From: Nostocoides sp. Soil756
GTDB taxonomy: Bacteria > Actinomycetota > Actinomycetes > Actinomycetales > Dermatophilaceae
Assembly: GCF_001428065.1 (NCBI RefSeq)
Contig: NZ_LMSE01000002.1
Location: forward strand, 840,445-904,444
Direction of reading: 5' to 3'
DNA length: 64,000 bases
Below are positions 1-7,860 of the stretch, piece after piece. How positions within the stretch are numbered: the first letter of the stretch is position 1; each line of letters begins with the position of its first letter. The translations under genes and the position numbers were made by a program. The notes below the pieces were generated by a model. That model searched no databases. It saw only the letters and a list, made by a program, of their open reading frames with translations, and was not told the origin of the DNA.

Positions 1-714
1 GAGGGTGTCGTCCACCTGCCGGGACTCCCCGGCCAGCTGCTCCGTGGCCGCCCACGCGGCCGCGACCGTGGCGGTCGGGAGCAGGGCGTACACGTCCGTC
101 AGCCCGTCCGGGCCGGGCCGCACCTCCACCGTCCGGGTGCGGCGGGTCCTCGCGACCTGCACGGCGACCTGGTCGGCCGCCACCCGGGTCGCGACCCGCC
201 GCACGTGCGCGGTGACCTGCGCCGGGTCCAGCCCGGCCAACCGGCCCGACACCTCCGCATCCACCCGAGTGCACGCCTGGGCGTCCAGCCCGGCACAGGC
301 GTCGACCACTTTGTGCGCGGTCGCGGCCGGGACGTCTCCGGCGAGGACCAGGTCACGCACCAGGGGGAACCGCTCACCCAGGGCCGCGCCGAGGTGCACC
401 TTCCGCCCCGCCAGCCCCTCCGTCAGGCCCGCCTCCAGGGCAACGAGACCGGCCGCCATCTGGTCGACGTACCCCACCGGGTGGACCCGCTCGACCGGCC
501 CGTCACCCGAGAGTCGGACCTCGACCCGAGCCCCCCACGCGGCCGCGACACCCTGGGCGCCCTCGGCCGCGTTCACCACCCCCTGGAACTCGCCGGCCAG
601 CTCGTAACACTCCACGGCATCCAGGCTCCGGCCGTGCTCGGCCAGTTCACGCCCCAGCGCCGCGACTTCCGCGCGTGCGGCCGCGATACGGCTGCTGAGC
701 TTCCCCCTGTCCAT
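1..714 (-). CDS. DUF222 / 13E12-repeat protein (HNH endonuclease family), N-terminal part, truncated by window edge
   Basis: An open frame runs without a stop from an ATG at 714 to base 1 (238 codons), so the C-terminus lies outside the window. The translation begins MDRGKLSSRIAAARAEVAAL and has the helical, Ala/Val-rich pattern of DUF222 (residues about 30-238), with short stretches such as HLGAALGERFPLVRDLV and DPAQVTAHVRRVATRVAADQ. In this actinobacterial family DUF222 is usually followed by a C-terminal HNH nuclease domain, which cannot be seen here. Mycobacterial 13E12 members are known DNA-damage-inducible genes, and a LexA-like box sits in this gene's promoter, which fits. The start is set by a -10 hexamer 6 nt upstream, implying a leaderless message. 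Function beyond predicted nuclease or mobile-repeat protein is unknown. Confidence 0.85.
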   Translation of the reverse strand, partial: MDRGKLSSRIAAARAEVAALGRELAEHGRSLDAVECYELAGEFQGVVNAAEGAQGVAAAWGARVEVRLSGDGPVERVHPVGYVDQMAAGLVALEAGLTEGLAGRKVHLGAALGERFPLVRDLVLAGDVPAATAHKVVDACAGLDAQACTRVDAEVSGRLAGLDPAQVTAHVRRVATRVAADQVAVQVARTRRTRTVEVRPGPDGLTDVYALLPTATVAAAWAATEQLAGESRQVDDTL

Positions 715-749
715 GGACAAACACTACCCGAACAGGCGTACGATAGCAA
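715..749 (-). promoter_or_regulatory. Promoter of DUF222 gene with embedded SOS (LexA-like) box
   Basis: On the minus strand a -35 TTGCTA (complement of 744-749) and a -10 TAGTGT (721-726) are separated by exactly 17 bp, and the ATG follows the -10 by 6 nt. The 17-bp spacer holds CCGAACAGGCGTACGA (728-743, plus-strand reading), which matches the actinobacterial SOS box TCGAAC-N4-GTTCGA at 10 of 12 defined positions. LexA bound here would block the promoter. Confidence 0.65.
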
Positions 750-924
750 GCGTTCATCCTCAGGTGTTCGCCTACAGCAGAGGGATATTCAAGCCACTCG
801 GGCGGTCCCCGACTTGGCGTCGAGACCGGCTTCGGGCCGCCTCTCGGCCCCGATCACGGGTCGCCTCACCACCACCCACGTGCCGACCGACTGAGACGCC
901 GCACCGCGCTGGTGCGCGCCGTCC

Positions 925-936
925 TACCCTCGATGC
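925..936 (+). promoter_or_regulatory. -10 element for leaderless rhodanese-metZ transcript
   Basis: TACCCT at 925-930 lies 6 nt upstream of the ATG at 937, and there is no Shine-Dalgarno sequence. This spacing predicts transcription starting at or next to the A of the start codon. Confidence 0.45.
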
Positions 937-1350
937 ATGAGCTACGCAGGTGACGTCACCCCGCAGGAGGCGTTCGCGGCGGCCACCGGCCCCGACGACG
1001 CCCTGCTCGTCGACGTGCGCACGCACGCGGAGTGGACCTACGTCGGCGTGCCCGACCTGGCCGCCGCCGGGCGTGAGGTGGCGTTCGTCGAGTGGTCGCG
1101 CTACCCCGACGGCGCCCTCAACGAGACCTTCGTCGACGAGGTGCGCGCTGCCGGCCTCACACCCCAGCGCCCCGTCTACCTGCTGTGCCGCAGCGGAGTC
1201 CGGTCCCGCGCGGCCGCCGAGGCGCTCACGGCTGCCGGCCTGGGCCCGGCCTACAACGTTGTCGACGGCTTCGAGGGCCCGCACGACCCCGAGCAGCATC
1301 GCAGCGTGGGCGGCTGGAAGAACGCCGGCCTCCCGTGGCGGCAGGGCTGA
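937..1350 (+). CDS. Rhodanese-like domain sulfurtransferase
   Basis: A 137-aa single rhodanese domain. LLVDVRTHAEWTYVG is the typical first half, and the active-site loop is CRSGVRSRAAAEAL with catalytic Cys near residue 87 and basic residues cradling the persulfide. The family transfers sulfane sulfur or acts in sulfur relay. The next gene, metZ, starts two bases after this stop, so the pair forms an operon. Together they suggest a role in sulfide or persulfide handling during methionine synthesis, which is inferred from context. No signal peptide is seen, so it is cytoplasmic. Confidence 0.9.
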   Translation: MSYAGDVTPQEAFAAATGPDDALLVDVRTHAEWTYVGVPDLAAAGREVAFVEWSRYPDGALNETFVDEVRAAGLTPQRPVYLLCRSGVRSRAAAEALTAAGLGPAYNVVDGFEGPHDPEQHRSVGGWKNAGLPWRQG

Positions 1351-1351
1351 C

Positions 1352-2584
1352 GTGGCCGTGCCCCTGCCCGACGACGCCCGTGCGCGCACCCTCGCGGTGC
1401 GAGGTGGGCTGAGCCGCAGCGGTTTCGACGAGACCGCCGAGGCGCTCTACCTCACCTCCGGATTCGTCTACGAGTCCGCCGCCCAGGCCGAGGCCGCGTT
1501 CAAGGACGAGGTCGACCACTACATCTACAGCCGCTACGGCAACCCCACCGTCTCGATGTTCGAGGAGCGGCTGGCTCTGCTCGAGGGGGCCGACGCCTGC
1601 TTCGCGACCGCGTCAGGGATGTCGGCGGTCTTCACGGCGATGGCCGCGCTGTGCGGGGCCGGTGACCGGGTCGTGGCCTCGCGGGCGCTCTTCGGCTCGT
1701 GCTTCGTCATCCTCGCCGAGATCCTGCCGCGCTGGGGCGTCGAGACCGTGTTCGTCGACGGCACCGACCTCGACCAGTGGCGTGAGGCACTGACGGAGCC
1801 CACCACGGCGGTGTTCTTCGAGACCCCCAGCAACCCGATGCAGGAGCTCGTCGACATCGCCGCCGTCGCCGAGCTGGCCCACGCGGCCGGGGCGCGGGTG
1901 GTCGTCGACAACGTCTTCGGCACACCGGTCTTCAGCCACCCCCTGGCCCACGGCGCCGACATCGTCGTGTACTCCGCCACCAAGCACATCGACGGCCAGG
2001 GCCGCGTCCTCGGTGGCGCCGTGCTCGGGCCGGCCGAGTTCGTGCGAGGGCCGGTCAAGAACCTGATGCGGCACACGGGCCCGTCGATGTCGGCCTTCAA
2101 CGCCTGGGTGCTGACCAAGGGCCTCGAGACCCTCGACCTGCGGGTGCGGGCCATGGCCGGCAGCGCATTCGCCCTGGCCACCACCCTCGAGCGCTGGCAG
2201 GGCGAGGGACGGGGGGTGCGCCGCGTCGTGTACCCGCACCTCGCGAGCCACCCCCAGCACGAGCTCGCGCTGCGCCAGCTCGTGGGCGGGGCCGGCACCG
2301 TGCTGACCCTCGAGGTCGACGGTGGCAAGAACGCGGCCTTCGCGATGCTCGACGCCTTCCGGATCATCGACATCAGCAACAACCTCGGCGACGCGAAGTC
2401 GATGACCACCCACCCCGCCACCACCACGCACCGCCGGCTCTCGCCCGAGGCCCGTGCCGAGGTGGGCATCACCGACGGCACCGTGCGCATCTCGGTCGGC
2501 CTCGAGGACGTGGACGACCTCACCGCCGACCTCGACCGCGGCCTGGCCGCCGCCGAGGCGACCCTGGACACCGCCCGCCGCTGA
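1352..2584 (+). CDS. metZ: O-succinylhomoserine sulfhydrylase
   Basis: A 410-aa Cys/Met-metabolism PLP enzyme that makes homocysteine from O-succinylhomoserine and sulfide. Family signatures include YSRYGNPTVSMFEERLALLE near the N-terminus, ATASGMSAVF, and VVDNVFGTPVF. The PLP lysine is in YSATKHIDGQG. The C-terminal MTTHPATTTHRRLSPEARAE is the substrate-carboxylate region and is followed by GITDGTVRISVGLED. The GTG at 1352 is chosen because it directly follows the rhodanese stop; the open frame upstream only shadows the rhodanese gene. Length and motifs match actinobacterial MetZ better than cystathionine gamma-synthase, but sequence alone cannot fix the acyl donor. Confidence 0.9.
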   Translation: MAVPLPDDARARTLAVRGGLSRSGFDETAEALYLTSGFVYESAAQAEAAFKDEVDHYIYSRYGNPTVSMFEERLALLEGADACFATASGMSAVFTAMAALCGAGDRVVASRALFGSCFVILAEILPRWGVETVFVDGTDLDQWREALTEPTTAVFFETPSNPMQELVDIAAVAELAHAAGARVVVDNVFGTPVFSHPLAHGADIVVYSATKHIDGQGRVLGGAVLGPAEFVRGPVKNLMRHTGPSMSAFNAWVLTKGLETLDLRVRAMAGSAFALATTLERWQGEGRGVRRVVYPHLASHPQHELALRQLVGGAGTVLTLEVDGGKNAAFAMLDAFRIIDISNNLGDAKSMTTHPATTTHRRLSPEARAEVGITDGTVRISVGLEDVDDLTADLDRGLAAAEATLDTARR

Positions 2585-2619
2585 CCTCGGGGCATGGCCG
2601 CGCGCCGCGCCCCGGCTGT

Positions 2620-2632
2620 TAGCGTCACGACC
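2620..2632 (+). promoter_or_regulatory. -10 element for leaderless SRPBCC transcript
   Basis: TAGCGT at 2620-2625 precedes the ATG at 2633 by 7 nt with no ribosome-binding site, so a leaderless message is likely. Confidence 0.4.
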
Positions 2633-3100
2633 ATGCCCTCCCGCGACGTCGTGTCCGTCCAGCGCCTCATCCCCGCACCGCCAGAGCCCATCTTCGACCT
2701 GCTCGTCGACCCGGCCGGCCACGCCCGCATCGACGGCGGCGGCTCGGTGCAGGGCGCCCGCAGCGGCGGGCGGCGCCTCGGTCTCGGCGACCGCTTCGGG
2801 ATGGACATGAAGATCGGGCTGCCCTACCGCACGAGCAACACCGTGGTCGAGCTCGAGGAGAACCGGCGCATCGCCTGGCAGACGCTCGCCGAAGGGCCGG
2901 CCTCCCCGTTCCTGGGCGGTCGCATCTGGCGCTACGTGCTCGAGCCCGTCGAGGGGGGCACGCTGGTCACCGAGAGCTGGGACATCTCGAAGGAGGCCGC
3001 GCCGAGCAAGCTGTTCGTGCGCCGGATGGAGCCGATGACGCGCCGGAACATGGCCGCCACGCTCGAGCGCATCGAGGAGATCGTCACCGCCGGGGCGTGA
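2633..3100 (+). CDS. SRPBCC (START/Bet v1-like) family protein
   Basis: A 155-aa protein with the SRPBCC helix-grip pattern. It opens with SVQRLIPAPPEPIFDLLVDP (strand plus first helix), has GDRFGMDMKIGLPYRTSNTV in the middle strands, and ends with a long helix around MTRRNMAATLERIEEIV. These proteins bind hydrophobic ligands, and many are annotated as polyketide cyclase/dehydrase-like; no catalytic residues can be assigned. The ATG at 2633 is preferred over the upstream in-frame start at 2594 because it places MPSRDVVSVQR at the domain edge and lies 7 nt after a -10 box. The 3' end overlaps the convergent oxygenase gene by 17 bp. Confidence 0.8.
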   Translation: MPSRDVVSVQRLIPAPPEPIFDLLVDPAGHARIDGGGSVQGARSGGRRLGLGDRFGMDMKIGLPYRTSNTVVELEENRRIAWQTLAEGPASPFLGGRIWRYVLEPVEGGTLVTESWDISKEAAPSKLFVRRMEPMTRRNMAATLERIEEIVTAGA

Positions 3101-3971
3101 CCTGCCGCTCCTCGGCGACACCGGCCATGGCCCAGCGCACCGTGCGCGTGCCGACCAGGCCCAGCAACCCCGCTGCGCCCGCCACGGTGTCCGACACCGG
3201 TAGGCGCAGTTCGCGCCGCACCCATCCGGGCAGGATCGCGACCCCGCCCGAGGCGATCAGACCGTAGCCGGGGCGTGCGGTCCACGGCAGTGGCGGGTCG
3301 AGCAGCAGGAAGCGCGCGGCGTCCTGGGCCGCGCTCGTGGCGCGCAGCACCGGCCGGTACCCCTCGAGGGCGGCCAGGAGCCCGGCCACGTCGGTGGGCA
3401 CGTCGGTCGCCCCGAGCAGCCGGGCGACGCGCGCGGCCTGCTCGACGTAGCGGTCCGACTCGGCCGGCATCAGGGGGTCGGCGGCGTAGCGCTGGTAGGC
3501 GGTGAGGAAGCTCCAGGCCTCGGCGACGTGGACCCAGCGCAGCAGGTCGGGGTCGGACGCGCGGTACGGCACGCCCTCGTCGTCCTTGCCGCGCACCCGC
3601 TCGTGGATGCCGCGCACGCGCGCGATCGCAGCCTCGGCGTCCTCGATGGTGCCGAAGGTGGTCGTGGCCAGGAAGCCCGAGGTGCGCTGCAGCCGGCCCC
3701 ACGGGTCGCCGCGGTAGCCGCTGTGCCCGGCCACGCCGGCCATGGCCGAGGGGTGCAGCGACTGCAGCAGCAGGGCGGCCACCCCGCCCGGGAACATCGC
3801 GGCGTCGGCGTGCACCCGCCACACGGGGTCCGCGGGGGTGAACCAGCGCTCACCGGGGCGGCCCCAGATGACGGCGGCCCGTTCGCTCGCGTCGTCGCCC
3901 GCCACCCGGGCCCGTAGGGCGTGCCCGAGGCGTCGCTGGGCCGCCCGGCCGATGCCGTCGATCACCGTCAC
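3084..3971 (-). CDS. Oxygenase MpaB/Lcp-like (DUF2236) family protein
   Basis: A 295-aa protein of the DUF2236 family, related to the fungal oxygenase MpaB and the latex-clearing protein Lcp. Visible family stretches are WFTPADPVWRVHADAAMFPG, LLLQSLHPSAMAGVAGHSGY and RTSGFLATTTFGTIEDAEAA, then the helical middle with WVHVAEAWSFLTAYQRY. The conserved Arg/His residues are the expected haem-site candidates, but the substrate is unknown. The start is GTG at 3971, supported by GGAG five bases upstream; the open frame extends further without a ribosome-binding site. It is transcribed convergently with the SRPBCC gene. Confidence 0.82.
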   Translation of the reverse strand: MTVIDGIGRAAQRRLGHALRARVAGDDASERAAVIWGRPGERWFTPADPVWRVHADAAMFPGGVAALLLQSLHPSAMAGVAGHSGYRGDPWGRLQRTSGFLATTTFGTIEDAEAAIARVRGIHERVRGKDDEGVPYRASDPDLLRWVHVAEAWSFLTAYQRYAADPLMPAESDRYVEQAARVARLLGATDVPTDVAGLLAALEGYRPVLRATSAAQDAARFLLLDPPLPWTARPGYGLIASGGVAILPGWVRRELRLPVSDTVAGAAGLLGLVGTRTVRWAMAGVAEERQVTPRR

Positions 3972-4083
3972 GTGTGCTCCATCCGTGAGATCCCCGTTGC
4001 TGCCGTACCCACTCCAACGGCCGGGCAGCCCTGTGCCTTCCGGCTGTCGAAGGTTGGGGCTCAACGGGTCCGGTGCGTACGTC

Positions 4084-5181
4084 TCAGCGGGTGGCGGCCA
4101 GGGCCAGGACGGAGGACGTGACGACGAGGACGGCGCACAGCAGCCCGGCCGGGGCCAGCCAGCGCCACGGCACGACGACGCCGCGGGCCCGGCAGCGCTG
4201 GATCCAGAGCAGCGTTGCGAGCGAGGCCCACGGCGTGACCAGCGGCCCGGCGTTCGTACCCACGAGCAGGGCCAGCAGGCGGGTGACGGAGCCCCCGGCG
4301 ACCGGCTCGAGCGCCAGGTAGGCCGGCAGGTTGTTGGCGATGTTCGAGAGCCCGGCGCCGGTGCCCCCCACCGCCAGCAGGGCCCCGGCCCCCTCGCCGC
4401 GGGGGAGGGCCGCGGTGACGAGGTAGGACAGCCCATGGCGCTGGAGCACGTCGACGACCACCGACACCGCCACGAAACCCCCGGCCATCAGCCACGGCAC
4501 CGCCAGCCCCCGCAGCTGCGGGCGGTCGCGCCAGGCCGTGCCCGCCAGCAGCACCCCGGCGGCGAGGAGGGCGACCAGCCACGGGGGCGCCCCGAGCGCG
4601 AACAGCGGCCCGACGACGAGACACACCCCGGCCGCCAGGCGCAGGAGCACCGGGTCGTGTCCGGCCGGCGGGGCGGCGGCGGTGTAGCTGCCCCGCAGGC
4701 TGCGCCGGTGCAGGAGCGCGATGAGGGTGAGGGTGACGACCACGGCCACCAGGGCGGGGACGGCGGCGGCCCGGACGTAGTCGGCGTGGCCCGCGCCGTC
4801 GCGCTCGAGGGTGTGCAGCGCCAAGAGGTTGGTGAGGTTCGAGACCGGCAGCAGGAGCGAGCCGGTGTTGGCGATCCAGAGGGTGGTGACCGCCAGCAGC
4901 CGTGGGTCGAGGCCCACCTGGGCGGCCACGGCGAGCCCGACCGGGGTCAGCAGGACGGCGGTGGTGTCGAGCGAGAGCACGATGGTCGCGACCACGGCCA
5001 GCGCCGAGAACAGCACCCACAGCACCCAGCGGCGGCCGCCGGCCAGCCGCGCCACCCCGTGCCCCGCGACGTCGAAGACGCCGGCCCGCTCCGACAGCTC
5101 GGCGGTCACGGTGATGGCGAGCAGGAACACGACGACGGGCAGCAGGCGCTCGGTGAGGGCGACGGCCTGAGCCCCGTTCAC
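4084..5181 (-). CDS. SLC13/ArsB-NhaD superfamily permease
   Basis: A 365-aa integral membrane protein with about ten hydrophobic segments. Two re-entrant family motifs are visible: IANTGSLLLPVSNLTNLLAL in the first half and GAGLSNIANNLPAYLAL in the second. These occur in the CitMHS/ArsB/SLC13 ion-transporter superfamily, whose members exchange arsenite, citrate or dicarboxylates for H+ or Na+. The substrate cannot be assigned and no ars genes are nearby. The GTG start at 5181 overlaps the yaaA stop by 4 bases (GTGA), so translation is coupled to YaaA. It is shorter than typical ArsB (about 430 aa). Confidence 0.82.
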   Translation of the reverse strand: MNGAQAVALTERLLPVVVFLLAITVTAELSERAGVFDVAGHGVARLAGGRRWVLWVLFSALAVVATIVLSLDTTAVLLTPVGLAVAAQVGLDPRLLAVTTLWIANTGSLLLPVSNLTNLLALHTLERDGAGHADYVRAAAVPALVAVVVTLTLIALLHRRSLRGSYTAAAPPAGHDPVLLRLAAGVCLVVGPLFALGAPPWLVALLAAGVLLAGTAWRDRPQLRGLAVPWLMAGGFVAVSVVVDVLQRHGLSYLVTAALPRGEGAGALLAVGGTGAGLSNIANNLPAYLALEPVAGGSVTRLLALLVGTNAGPLVTPWASLATLLWIQRCRARGVVVPWRWLAPAGLLCAVLVVTSSVLALAATR

Positions 5182-5924
5182 GGCGCCTGCACGTCGAGGA
5201 CCCAGGGGGCGCCGCGGCGGCCGGGCTCGTGCAGCTCGACCTCGAAGGCACCGGCCAGGGTGTCGGCGACGGCGGGGACCGAACGGGCCGCGACCCCGGC
5301 CACGCAGAGCTGCCGGGCGACGAGCCCGCGGGTGTGCTTGGCGTGGTGGCTGGCCCCGGGCACGCGCACCTGCACCCAGCGCGGGGCGACGTCCGGCCCC
5401 GGCCGCCAGGCCGCGGCGTAGGCGGCCGAGCGGCAGTCGACCACCACCCCGGTGCCGGCGGCCTCGGTCAGCGGCGCGTCGAGGGCGCTGCGCCACACCG
5501 GGGCCAGTGCCCCGACGCCCGGCAGGTCGACGCCCATCGCCAGCCGGTACGCGGTGATGTGGTCGGTGGGGCGCACCGCGCCGTGCAGCGCGGAGACGAC
5601 CACCAGCCACCGGTTGGCGCGCCGGCGCGCCGCGGTGTCCATCGAGGCCAGGTCGAGCGCGTCGTAGAGGACGCCGGTGTAGACCTGGGCGGCCGGCGTG
5701 GCCGGCAGCGACTCCAGGCGCAGGTTGCGCTCGACCTCGGGCCGCAGCGCCTCGGACACCCCGAGGACCGTGGTCGCCTCGCTGCCGGCGCTCACCGCGG
5801 CCAGGGCGTCGGCGACGGCGCGACGGGTGGGGCTGAGGGTGGGGAAGGACCAGGTGTCCGGGTCGGCCGGGCGCCCGCGCGGGCGGTTCCACTTCGACTC
5901 CGACGGAGGGAGCAGGATCAGCAC
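5178..5924 (-). CDS. yaaA: Peroxide stress protein YaaA (DUF328/UPF0246)
   Basis: A 248-aa protein starting MLILLPPSESKW, the invariant N-terminus of the YaaA family. Also seen are VSALHGAVRPTDHITAYRLA (the family's SGLYGxLRP motif) and DCRSAAYAAAW. In E. coli YaaA limits intracellular iron damage under peroxide stress and binds DNA; the same role here is inferred. The GTG start at 5922-5924 is 6 nt from a minus-strand -10 box (TACGCT). Its divergent neighbour is an RNB ribonuclease and its downstream partner is the coupled permease. Confidence 0.9.
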   Translation of the reverse strand: MLILLPPSESKWNRPRGRPADPDTWSFPTLSPTRRAVADALAAVSAGSEATTVLGVSEALRPEVERNLRLESLPATPAAQVYTGVLYDALDLASMDTAARRRANRWLVVVSALHGAVRPTDHITAYRLAMGVDLPGVGALAPVWRSALDAPLTEAAGTGVVVDCRSAAYAAAWRPGPDVAPRWVQVRVPGASHHAKHTRGLVARQLCVAGVAARSVPAVADTLAGAFEVELHEPGRRGAPWVLDVQAP

Positions 5925-5956
5925 CGGCCCAGCGTACGGAGGTTAGGTTGGGCCTC
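5925..5956. promoter_or_regulatory. Divergent leaderless promoters, yaaA / RNB ribonuclease
   Basis: The minus-strand TACGCT (complement of 5931-5936) lies 6 nt from the yaaA GTG, and the plus-strand TAGGTT (5944-5949) lies 7 nt from the RNB ATG. The two -10 hexamers are only 7 bp apart, so both polymerases would have to use overlapping DNA. Confidence 0.45.
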
Positions 5957-7405
5957 ATGCCGCGTCCCAGGATCGTGCTCCGCCCCGTCGACGTCGACAC
6001 CGACCGGGGGGTCGAGGGCGCGTTGCGGGCCCGCTACGCCGCCATCCGCGCCGAGCTCGGGATCGACGACCCGTACCCGCCCGACGCGCTCGCCGAGGCC
6101 GAGGCGGTGGCGGCGTCCCCGACCTCCCGCCCGGATCGCGACGAGACCGACCTCCCCTACGTGACGATCGACCCGCCCGGCTCGATGGACCTCGATCAGG
6201 CGCTGCACATCGAGCGTGACGGGGACGGGCACCGGGTGCGCTACGCCATCGCCGACGTCCCGTCGTTCGTGGCGCTCGGCGGCCCCCTCGACCGGGTCAC
6301 CCGCGAGCGCGGACAGACCGTCTACTGCCCCGACGAGCGGGTGCCGCTGCATCCGCCGGTGCTGTCGGAGGCGGCGGCCAGCCTCCTGCCGGGCGAGGTG
6401 CGCCCCGCCTTCGTGTGGGACCTGCGGCTCGACGGTGCGGGCGTGCTCACGGCGTCCGAGGTGCACCGTGCCCTCGTCCGCAGCACCCAGCGGCTCGACT
6501 ACGCCGGGGTGCAGCGGGGCGTTGACGACGGCTCGGGCGACCCCATGCTGCTCCTGCTCAAGGAGGTGGGGGAGCGGCGCATCGCCCAGGAGAAGGCCCG
6601 CGGTGGCGCCAACCTGCCGATGCCCGAGCAGGAGGTCGCCCAGCGGCCCGACGGCGGCTTCACCCTGGAGTTCCGGCCGCCGGTGCCGGCCGAGGAGTGG
6701 AACGCCCAGCTGTCGCTGCTCACCGGGATGGCCGCGGCGGCCATGATGCTCGACGCGGGCGTGGGCATCCTGCGCACCATGCCGGCGCCGACCGAGGATG
6801 CCGTGGCCCGCTTCCGGCGCGCCGCCCGCGGCCTCGGGGTCGACTGGCCGCAGGGGATGACCTACGGCGACCTGGTGCGCGGCCTCGACCGCACCGACCC
6901 GCACCACCTGGCGCTCATCCACGAAGCGACCTCGCTGTTCCGGGGCGCCGGCTACACCGCCTTCGACGGCACCCCGCCCGAGCAGCGCGAGCACGCCGCC
7001 GTCGCTGCCCCGTACGCCCACGTCACCGCCCCGCTGCGGCGCCTCGTCGACCGGTTCGGGCTGGTCGTCTGCGAGGCCGTGGGCCGGGGAGCGGAGGTGC
7101 CGGACGGCATCCGCAAGGCCCTCCCGCAGGTGCCCGAGCTGATGACGGCATCCGACCGGGTGACGCGCGCGGCCGAGCGGGCCTGCGCCGACGCCACCGA
7201 GGCCGCCGTGCTCGCCGGGCGCGAGGGGCAAACGCTGGAGGCGGTGGTCGTCGACCACCTCGAGAAGGGGATGGAGGTCCAGCTCGTCGACCTGCCGGTG
7301 CTGGCCAAGGTGACCGGCGACCGGGCGCCCCTCGGCAGCGCCGTCACGGTGCGCGTCGAGAAGGTCGACCTGGCCGCGGGGTCGGTCGTGCTCAGCCCCG
7401 CATGA
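5957..7405 (+). CDS. RNB-domain 3'-5' exoribonuclease (RNase II/R family, compact)
   Basis: A 482-aa protein dominated by an RNB catalytic domain. DPPGSMDLDQALHIERDG carries the metal-binding aspartates, and VRYAIADVPSFV, DERVPLHPPVLSE and PYAHVTAPLRRLVDRFGLVV are family signatures. It degrades RNA processively from 3' ends. It is much shorter than E. coli RNase R (about 800 aa): no N-terminal cold-shock domains are seen and the C-terminal S1-like part is short (from about residue 420). Such compact RNB proteins are common in actinobacteria. The start is ATG 5957 after a -10 box 7 nt upstream. rnpB lies immediately downstream, making a small RNA-metabolism neighbourhood. Confidence 0.9.
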   Translation: MPRPRIVLRPVDVDTDRGVEGALRARYAAIRAELGIDDPYPPDALAEAEAVAASPTSRPDRDETDLPYVTIDPPGSMDLDQALHIERDGDGHRVRYAIADVPSFVALGGPLDRVTRERGQTVYCPDERVPLHPPVLSEAAASLLPGEVRPAFVWDLRLDGAGVLTASEVHRALVRSTQRLDYAGVQRGVDDGSGDPMLLLLKEVGERRIAQEKARGGANLPMPEQEVAQRPDGGFTLEFRPPVPAEEWNAQLSLLTGMAAAAMMLDAGVGILRTMPAPTEDAVARFRRAARGLGVDWPQGMTYGDLVRGLDRTDPHHLALIHEATSLFRGAGYTAFDGTPPEQREHAAVAAPYAHVTAPLRRLVDRFGLVVCEAVGRGAEVPDGIRKALPQVPELMTASDRVTRAAERACADATEAAVLAGREGQTLEAVVVDHLEKGMEVQLVDLPVLAKVTGDRAPLGSAVTVRVEKVDLAAGSVVLSPA

Positions 7406-7434
7406 CGTGGGTCCGCGCGACCGCCGGCGCCCCC

Positions 7435-7446
7435 TACACTGGGCGC
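7435..7446 (+). promoter_or_regulatory. -10 element of rnpB promoter
   Basis: TACACT (7435-7440) is followed after 6 nt by the first base of the RNase P RNA P1 helix (7447), the expected distance to a transcription start. Confidence 0.5.
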
Positions 7447-7829
7447 GGACGAGTCGGGCGGACGGTCGCGTCGGTGGGCAACCACCGCCGAGGAAGGTCC
7501 GGGCTCCGAAGGGCAGGATGGTGGCCAACAGCCACCCGGGGTGACCCGCGGGACAGTGCCACAGAGAACAGACCGCCCCGGCCGCGCGAGCGGGCGGGGT
7601 AAGGGTGAAACGGTGGTGTAAGAGACCACCAGCGGCCTGGGTGACCAGGTCGGCTCGGTAAACCCCATCCGGAGCAAGCCCAGACAGTGTGCGTTCGAGG
7701 GCGGCCCGTCCGAGCACACGGGTAGGGCGCTGGAGGTGGTCGGTAACGGCCACCCGAGATGGATGACCGTCACCGCGTCACCGGCAACGGCGGCGCGGGA
7801 CAGAACCCGGCCTACAGCCCGACTCGTCC
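7447..7829 (+). ncRNA. rnpB: RNase P RNA (catalytic M1 RNA), bacterial type A
   Basis: A 383-nt RNA. P1 pairs GGACGAGTCGGGC (7447-7459) with GCCCGACTCGTCC (7817-7829) perfectly. Universally conserved elements are visible: GAGGAAGGTCCGGGCTCC (P4/J3-4 side), the ACAGAGAACAGACCGCC region, GGGTGAAACGGTGGTGTAAGAGACC, and AACCCCATCCGGAGCAAG near the tRNA-CCA-binding region. It cleaves 5' leaders from pre-tRNAs with protein RnpA. The 3' end is also the left attachment core of a mobile element; the insertion restored the P1 strand, so the RNA should remain functional. Confidence 0.96.
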
Positions 7830-7831
7830 AC
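7806..7831 (+). repeat. Attachment core attL (3' end of rnpB)
   Basis: A 26-bp sequence beginning CCCGGCCTACAGCCC and ending ACTCGTCCAC, identical to 10141-10166. Identity ends at both flanks (a versus t upstream, t versus c downstream). Confidence 0.88.
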
Positions 7832-7860
7832 TACACAGAGGCTGAACTGCGCAAACGCGC

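Noticed and set aside
950-1351. Very long plus-strand open frame (950-2584) suggesting a 544-aa MetZ
   Set aside because: The first 134 codons are a shifted reading of the rhodanese gene (Arg/Ser/Pro/Thr-rich). MetZ homology begins after GTG 1352.
3742-5421. 559-codon plus-strand frame, Gln/Gly/Arg-rich
   Set aside because: Antisense shadow of the oxygenase, permease and yaaA genes; no recognisable domain and no ribosome-binding site.
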